Source: an uncultured bacterium (GTDB taxonomy: Bacteria > Bacillota > Clostridia > Peptostreptococcales > Anaerovoracaceae). Taken from it: a DNA stretch of 38,728 nt. Under the pieces are notes generated by a model that worked only from the letters and a program-made list of their open reading frames with translations, did not search any database and was not told the DNA's origin. Positions 33,942 through 38,728 of the stretch are shown here, piece by piece; position 1 is the first letter of the stretch; each line of letters starts with the position of its first letter. The stretch is from the NCBI GenBank assembly GCA_905214225.1, contig CAJMLL010000022.1, positions 1 through 38,728 of the forward strand, given 5' to 3'. A program made the position numbers and the translations under genes.

Positions 33942-34280
33942 GCTGCCTCCTCTTCTTCAAAGAAAAATTACTTACTCACATACTTCCATGTTATCCATTG
34001 TTTATGCAGACATCGCAAGCGATACAGCGCAGCAGATTTTATGAAATTTACCAACAGCTTTCCGGTAATTCTCAGCCTGTTTGAAACGGACGTATTCCAA
34101 ACAGAAATTCTTAATGGCAGCGTGGGAAATAATTTACAAAGCAAAGACGGTCAATGCCGGGAAAGTCACGGACTGAGGATTGATATTTTGACAATAAAAA
34201 AGAGGTCATCGCCCTATGCTCATTCAATCTTAGTGCAACGGCCCCTTAATGCCTGATTGTTAAAGTTACCCTGAATACTA
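33942..34280. other. 339-bp intergenic region between the recombinase and the AlbA_2 gene
   Basis: No supported gene. A plus-strand open frame passes through (ending at 34256) but has no start signal and no recognisable motif. No strong repeat or terminator was seen. Confidence 0.5.
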
Positions 34281-35543
34281 TTATCCAATTCTCACATATC
34301 GCGTACTTCTTCCGCCGCCTTCGACACGCACGTATCCTTTCTCTTCCAGAGACTTGAGAATCTTTCTGATCTTATACCGGCTCATTGAACTGCGTTCCGC
34401 GATCTGAGTCATGGACAGGGCCTCAGCATGATCCAGTAAGTCATACAATTTCTCTTCTTCCCTTGAAAGTGGAGTTTTTGTCGGAATGACGGGAAGTGCA
34501 ACACGGATTACATTTTCCGAAATATGAAATGCCGGCTGGACTATCCTTCCGGCATAAGCCTCGCGAATTCGCGGAATTCCTGTTCCCAGGATTTCCACAA
34601 GGTGCAGACGGAAAAACACATTGCTCAGAATCGGATTCCGGAGAGAAGAAAACTGGCCCTGCAGATACTGTTCCCTCGAAATATCTCTCGGAAGACCGCC
34701 CGGGGAAACAACTTCCGCCCGATCAGGAAAGAAATACATCCGGATTGGCTGCGCAGAATCCCATGTCCGGTGCATCAGCGCATTGGCAATCACTTCACGG
34801 AATGCATCTTCAGGAATTAATTCGACTTTATCTCTGTACATTCCTCTGATTTCTTCATACTGATAAGCATCCTGATACATTTCCACCGCTTTATCCAGAA
34901 TAGAAAGCACAGATTGATGATCGACAATTTTACGTTTGAGAATGATATTGATCGATTCCCCGAACTGTGCCGCATCAATTCCAGGGAATGAATTTTCGTC
35001 GGACAGCAGTTCCGCTGTGTTGTTGAATCCATGATGATCCGTGTACAGATTCAGGGTTTTCAGCACCGGCTCAGTTGCCGCAACACCGATTTCACGCTGC
35101 AGCATACGTTCCAGAACAGAAAAATGCAGCTCCTGATTTCTGGCCGGCAGTTCTTCAAAGCGAAGATGTTCACCCTGCAGAATCAGCCTCTTTAGTTCAA
35201 TTGTGTCAACTTCAATCGTCGCTGAATCGTTGCGTTTATATGCTTTCGATTTATACAGATATGGTGTGTGTACACCCTTTCGAACCTCCAGTGTCACCGT
35301 CTGATTCTCATCGTTTACCGACAAAGTGTAATCTGGCTGAGGGGAAATACTGTCGTTGATACGATTCTCAATATCCAGACAACTTTGACGAGGATCCGCC
35401 AATCCAGCTGTTTTTCCACTGTCATCAACACCAAAAACAATTTTCCCTCCATCGTAGTTCGCAAAGGCACTGACTGTTTTCAGGAATGAATTCGTAATGT
35501 TTTCTTTAAACTCCAGACTTTTCGTTTCCCGAAGCATACACAT
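34281..35543 (-). CDS. AlbA_2 / HATPase_c_4 / winged-helix regulator
   Basis: A 420-residue protein of the Schlafen-AlbA_2 type of putative transcriptional regulator (often annotated RecG-like). The N-terminal AlbA_2 domain (about 5-115) shows ETKSLEFKENI and SAFANYDGGKIVFGVDDSG. A GHKL-ATPase-like domain lies at about 245-340 (FREVIANALMHRTWD, VVSPGGLPRDI, ILGTGIPRIREAY), and a C-terminal winged helix at about 355-420 (LSMTQIAERSSMSRYKIRKI). Such genes occur widely on mobile elements and near defence islands; the regulated target is unknown. AGGAAAGGCAGG precedes the ATG at 35543; an alternative ATG lies two codons in. Confidence 0.87.
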   Translation of the reverse strand: MCMLRETKSLEFKENITNSFLKTVSAFANYDGGKIVFGVDDSGKTAGLADPRQSCLDIENRINDSISPQPDYTLSVNDENQTVTLEVRKGVHTPYLYKSKAYKRNDSATIEVDTIELKRLILQGEHLRFEELPARNQELHFSVLERMLQREIGVAATEPVLKTLNLYTDHHGFNNTAELLSDENSFPGIDAAQFGESINIILKRKIVDHQSVLSILDKAVEMYQDAYQYEEIRGMYRDKVELIPEDAFREVIANALMHRTWDSAQPIRMYFFPDRAEVVSPGGLPRDISREQYLQGQFSSLRNPILSNVFFRLHLVEILGTGIPRIREAYAGRIVQPAFHISENVIRVALPVIPTKTPLSREEEKLYDLLDHAEALSMTQIAERSSMSRYKIRKILKSLEEKGYVRVEGGGRSTRYVRIG

Positions 35544-35626
35544 ACCTGCCTTTCCTCGTTATTTTTAGTTTCTATATCTTAATTCTACTATTCTGTGCGA
35601 ATTATTTCAATACGAATAATTTTCTA

Positions 35627-35644
35627 TTCGATATTCATATCGAA
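35627..35644. promoter_or_regulatory. Palindrome TTCGATATTCATATCGAA between divergent genes
   Basis: 8-bp arms around a 2-base centre, located between the AlbA_2 regulator gene and the Ig-repeat gene. It is a candidate operator, possibly for the neighbouring winged-helix protein. Confidence 0.45.
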
Positions 35645-35697
35645 ATTATTAGGAAAAAACGCATTCGTTACGTTTACTTTCGACACGGTTAATTTTT

Positions 35698-35751
35698 CTG
35701 TTCGATATTTTTCGGCACGAACAGGAATTACACCAAATTGTATGTAATTCC
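35698..35751 (+). promoter_or_regulatory. Two adjacent hairpins in the 5' leader of the Ig-repeat gene
   Basis: CTGTTCG/CGAACAG (35698-35724) and GGAATTAC/GTAATTCC (35724-35751) abut each other, 65 bases before the start codon. Such leader hairpins can stabilise mRNAs of abundant surface proteins. Confidence 0.5.
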
Positions 35752-35816
35752 CGATGGGAAACGGTGTTTGTACATCCACGACATTAAATCTCATTTTTAT
35801 TTTATGGAGGTATAAC

Positions 35817-37730
35817 ATGACAAGAACGAAAAGCTCTAGAGCGCTTCTCAGTGTTGTACTTGCAGTACTGATGGTCGCAGCTTTCATGCCTGCACTGACG
35901 TATTCCTCCTTCGCTGCAACAGCAAAGAAGGCTACTAAGGTTACAAAGCTGACCCACACCGGTGCCAAAGTTTATGGTAAGGTTGGAAACAAGTACGTAC
36001 TGAAGTACAAGCTGAGCCCGAGCAAGCTGACTTCCGCAGCAAAGAAGACAGTCTGGAAGTCCAGCGACAGCAGCATTGTTAAGGTTTATTCCACAAAGAG
36101 CAACCGTGCAGCTGTAAAGGCAAAGGCAGAAGGAACAGCAAAGGTAACTGTTTACACAAAGGCAAACAAGAAGGCTAAGACAACCTGGACATTCAAGGTT
36201 ACTAAGAAGGCCGAGACAAAGACAACTCTGACAGGCGTTACAGTTTCTGCTCCGAACGCTGCAGATCCTGCAAAGGAAGTCAAGGTTGGAACAACTCTGC
36301 ACGCAAGTGTTGCTCCTACAGACGCTAAGGACGTTACATACCAGTGGTATGCAAACGACACAGCAATCTCCGGAGCTACATCTGCTGATTACACAGTAAC
36401 TGCTGCTGAGTCCGGAAAGACAATCACAGTTAAGGCTACAAGCCAGAACGAAGTTGCTTCCACAGCTACAGCTAAGGTTGCTACAGTAACTCTGAAGAAT
36501 GTTGCAGTAAGTAAAGTAACAAAGGATGCATCAGGAAAGGAAACTGTTAGTAAAAATGCTATTTCTACACTTGCAGTAGGAGATGTTCTGAGAGCAGTTC
36601 CTGAAACTGATCCTGAAAATGCTAAGCTTTCCGATATCGCTGACGTTCAGTGGTATAGAGTAAGCAAGGCTGGAAACGATCAGAAAGTTGACACAGCAAT
36701 CTCCGGAGCTACATCTGCTGATTATACTGTAACTGCTGCTGATAAGGACTATAGCCTGAAAGTAAAGGTTACTCCGAAGGCTGGTGTCCTGGGAATCGCA
36801 CGTACAGCATTTGCCGGAACTGAAGCTGTAAAAGTATCAAATTCTGCTAATGTAACAGCAACACAGAAGGATTCTACTGCTACAGTAGGAGATACTCTGC
36901 AGGTTGTTACAAACCCGACAGCTGCTTCTTCTGCACTGACATATCAGTGGGCTTATAGAGCAAAAGATTCCGATCCATACACAGCAATTTCTGGTGCAAC
37001 ATCTGCAACATACAAGGCTGACAAGGCTGGATCTTATATCGTTTATATTGCTTTGAGCAAGTCAGAAACATATTATAAGTATACTGGCGATGCTTCCCTT
37101 ACTTTCACAGTAAAGGATGCACCGAAGGCTCAGCTGCCTGCAGTATCTGTAGTTAACAGTGCTGCTGTAAAGGAAGCACGTTCAACTACTCTGGTAGGAG
37201 ATCAGCTTACAGTAAGCGTACCAGGACTGGCTGCTGGTAATGATTACACAGTTAAGTGGTACATCAAGGGTGGAAACACTGACGGAACTGATAAGGAAGT
37301 TACCGCTGATGCAAACACTAATGGTGCTTCTTACACAGTAAAAGATGCTGATAATGGTAAGACTATTTATGCAAAGGTTGTAGGCAAAGGCGGAAACTAT
37401 GATGGAGCCAAGGCTACAACATCTGAGTATAAGGTAACTGGTAAGAAACTGACTGGTACAGTTACTATTACAGGAACAACTAGTGTTGGCAGCACACTGA
37501 CACTGAATGGTGTTAATGCTTCCAATATTGGTGTTGCTTACTCAATTGATTGGACAATTGTTGATGCCAATGGAACAAAGATTGCTGATATCGCAGACGG
37601 TGCAAACAAGACAAATGTTACGGTACCTGCAACTGCAGCTGGATATAAGATTAAGGCTACTGTAACTGGTATGGGAGACTATGCTGGTTCTACACTGACA
37701 GCTACAACAGCTAATGCAATCGGTGCTTAA
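35817..37730 (+). CDS. Abundant-type secreted Ig-like repeat surface protein
   Basis: A 637-residue exported protein. The start at 35817 is chosen for TGGAGG 7 bases upstream; the longer frame to 35754 lacks a site. A signal peptide (about 8-33, ending SFAA) is followed by a Lys/Thr-rich N-terminal domain resembling bacterial Ig-like group 2. Several Ig-like modules then share TYQWYANDTAISGATSADYT-type sequence (also near residues 300 and 390). There is no sortase signal or S-layer homology domain. Codons are biased to AAG, GCT, GCA, ACA and GTT, unlike the GCC/CCG-rich neighbours, as expected for a highly expressed gene, and a strong terminator follows. An S-layer-like or matrix role is inferred. 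Confidence 0.87.
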   Translation: MTRTKSSRALLSVVLAVLMVAAFMPALTYSSFAATAKKATKVTKLTHTGAKVYGKVGNKYVLKYKLSPSKLTSAAKKTVWKSSDSSIVKVYSTKSNRAAVKAKAEGTAKVTVYTKANKKAKTTWTFKVTKKAETKTTLTGVTVSAPNAADPAKEVKVGTTLHASVAPTDAKDVTYQWYANDTAISGATSADYTVTAAESGKTITVKATSQNEVASTATAKVATVTLKNVAVSKVTKDASGKETVSKNAISTLAVGDVLRAVPETDPENAKLSDIADVQWYRVSKAGNDQKVDTAISGATSADYTVTAADKDYSLKVKVTPKAGVLGIARTAFAGTEAVKVSNSANVTATQKDSTATVGDTLQVVTNPTAASSALTYQWAYRAKDSDPYTAISGATSATYKADKAGSYIVYIALSKSETYYKYTGDASLTFTVKDAPKAQLPAVSVVNSAAVKEARSTTLVGDQLTVSVPGLAAGNDYTVKWYIKGGNTDGTDKEVTADANTNGASYTVKDADNGKTIYAKVVGKGGNYDGAKATTSEYKVTGKKLTGTVTITGTTSVGSTLTLNGVNASNIGVAYSIDWTIVDANGTKIADIADGANKTNVTVPATAAGYKIKATVTGMGDYAGSTLTATTANAIGA

Positions 37731-37759
37731 TCAAAGTAATATCAGTTGTGATATCCATT

Positions 37760-37785
37760 CCGGGCGGTTTTCCGCCCGGTTTTTT
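37760..37785 (+). terminator. Rho-independent terminator of the Ig-repeat gene
   Basis: CCGGGCGG / CCGCCCGG with a 4-base loop is followed by a run of six T after the closing pair, 30 bases after the stop codon. Confidence 0.92.
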
Positions 37786-37877
37786 AGTGTGCAAAAATGC
37801 TGGCACGAAGCAACGGATTATATAACTTTGTAAACGAGTTAGATCCTGCTAACTATTGTGACTGTAGACACAGAAAA

Positions 37878-37908
37878 ACCCCGGAAGACGCAGGGCATCT
37901 CCCGGGGT
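37878..37908 (-). terminator. Minus-strand terminator-like hairpin
   Basis: ACCCCGG / CCGGGGT with a 17-base loop; on the minus strand it is followed by TTTTTCTG. No intact minus-strand gene reaches it, so it is probably left from a lost gene. Confidence 0.65.
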
Positions 37909-37945
37909 GTAACATCACCATTCTCTGGGAATCTTACTTTACAAT

Positions 37946-37967
37946 GTAAGCGTCAAAGCTAATGCAC
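37946..37967 (+). mobile_element. IS66-like terminal repeat, copy 1
   Basis: A 22-bp sequence starting GTAAGCGTCAAAGC is identical to the one at 38674 and in the same orientation. GTAAGCG is the conserved outer end of IS66-family elements. No transposase gene follows, so this copy marks a deleted or decayed insertion. Confidence 0.6.
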
Positions 37968-38301
37968 CTAACATACACTGTTAAAGTTTGAGAAAATACT
38001 CCCATGAGGTGATCGATCATGACCGCCTGTGGGAGTATTTGACTTTAGCAGTAATATGTGTTTGCTCCCTCAGTCAGCAGCAGATCACCAAGAAAGACGG
38101 TAAGCGGTATACTGTAATGTCTGCTACTCCAGTCAAGAGCCCTGTAAAATGCTGTCAACAAAATGTTACAAGAATTTACAGGGTGATGTGAAAGGGGCAT
38201 ACAGAGCTAACAGCCAGCCCGCATCTGTAGATTTGATAACCCGCTAAATTCCGCGATTGGCAGCAGCTAAGATGTCCAGTTTTCATAAGATTCTCTGAAC
38301 G

Positions 38302-38433
38302 TTATTTATGAATCACATATTCATGGATTACACGATTTACCGTAAGCTGTTTCGCCTCTATTAAAACGTCCATGATCTGACTCGCTTGCATGTCCAGGAA
38401 CTGCCCGATACAATGTCCATAGAAACCTGAACT
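38302..38433 (-). pseudogene. Possible 43-codon gene fragment
   Basis: A minus-strand frame without start signal encodes a protein-like sequence (FYGHCIGQFLDMQASQIMDV, then LIEAKQLTVNRVIHEYVIHK) ending in TAA, with a stop codon directly upstream. It may be the tail of a lost gene. No family recognised. Confidence 0.25.
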
Positions 38434-38509
38434 TCATTTTTCAAAAAAGAAAAGACCCCAGAGAGTAACATTCTAAACCCATCGTTTCTCTCTGAGATCT
38501 CCTCAAACC

Positions 38510-38677
38510 ATGATTATTGTATCAAACTATCGGCTCCGCCGCAACCAGAATAATTCCACATTCACCGTCATATCTCTGGAAAAATCGATTTGCCCTTTCT
38601 GCGGAGGCGAACTGGTCTACCGCGACCGGCGGCGCAGAATCATGCGCGGATATTCGGAAGAGGTTGATTTCCTGTAA
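38510..38677 (+). pseudogene. DUF6431-like gene truncated by an IS66-like insertion
   Basis: The first 55 codons read as the N-terminus of a DUF6431-type zinc-finger protein (MIIVSNYRLRRN, then ICPFCGGELVYRDRRRRIMR). The frame is cut where the IS66-like end begins; the stop codon TAA comes from the GTAAGCG of the insertion. The first Cys pair of the zinc site is present; the remainder would lie beyond the insertion, outside the window. Confidence 0.6.
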
Positions 38678-38728
38678 GCGTCAAAGCTAATGCACGTTGA
38701 CTGCAGCAGTATTTACTGAGAAACTAAT
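38674..38728 (+). mobile_element. Left end of an IS66-like element (continues beyond the window)
   Basis: It begins with the same 22-bp sequence as at 37946 and runs off the right edge of the window. The transposase genes are not visible, so the family assignment rests on the GTAAGCG end only. Confidence 0.6.

Larger units (their letters stand above)
37786..38509. other. Transposon debris region without intact genes
   Basis: About 720 bases with no intact gene. It contains a minus-strand terminator, an IS66-like end, a hairpin with AAATACTCCCA/TGGGAGTATTT arms (37994-38040) and an inverted repeat CCCTGTAAA/TTTACAGGG (38140-38183). A possible gene fragment lies at 38302-38433. Confidence 0.55.

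Noticed and set aside
33582..34256. Plus-strand open frame overlapping the recombinase and the following spacer
   Set aside because: Mostly antisense to the recombinase; the remaining 75 or so codons have no start signal or recognisable motif.
37988..38191. A 67-codon plus-strand open frame in the transposon debris
   Set aside because: Begins within a hairpin, has no clear ribosome binding site and matches no family I recognise.

Overview
The window looks like chromosomal DNA of a mid-GC Gram-positive bacterium of the Bacillota, most likely class Clostridia (gut or rumen type). Pointers are strong AGGAGG-type ribosome binding sites, a LytR-CpsA-Psr (LCP) cell-wall ligase, SppA, Maf, an Lgt-like enzyme, many Sec-exported Fn3/Ig/transglutaminase/CAP surface proteins and no outer-membrane genes. 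I cannot name a genus.

Layout. 1-1.6 kb: an orphan parB-like gene on the minus strand, with short repeats on both sides, beside a tRNA-Ser(GGA) gene. 1.7-4.3 kb: an LCP-sppA operon (minus). 4.7-7.7 kb: maf and a secreted transglutaminase-like protein (plus). 7.8-18.8 kb: minus-strand surface genes: a coiled-coil/Fn3 protein, two paralogous Fn3-transglutaminase proteins, a small secreted protein, a DUF4190-type protein with an Lgt-like protein, and a giant coiled-coil protein with a central CAP domain, preceded by a 31-codon gene. 18.8-20.2 kb: non-coding DNA with two clusters of alternating 9-bp inverted repeats.

20.2-31.6 kb: the most unusual part. Two paralogous minus-strand operons each encode a zinc-ribbon single-pass membrane protein followed by an ECF-type sigma factor. 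Each sigma factor is fused to a long Ala/Gly-rich linker, one membrane helix and an extracellular region with an FG-GAP/EF-hand-like DxDGDG motif. The first operon also carries a membrane FHA protein and a secreted protein. Four near-identical promoter-like elements (TGAACCT-N13-TGCATCTATTAAGTG, preceded by an A-tract) lie in the right orientation upstream of both sigma operons and of the giant CAP/coiled-coil gene. I infer that these are the target promoters of the membrane-tethered sigma factors. That would make an autoregulated surface-sensing system controlling cell-envelope proteins.

31.6-35.6 kb: a 299-bp tandem repeat (about 2.6 copies), each unit carrying several long hairpins, abuts the 3' end of a tyrosine recombinase gene; an AlbA_2/HATPase regulator gene follows. 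35.8-37.7 kb: an abundant-type secreted Ig-repeat protein with strongly biased codons and a clear terminator. 37.8-38.7 kb: transposon debris with two copies of an IS66-like end; the second truncates a DUF6431-like gene at the window edge.

All functional statements rest on motif reading; no database search was run.
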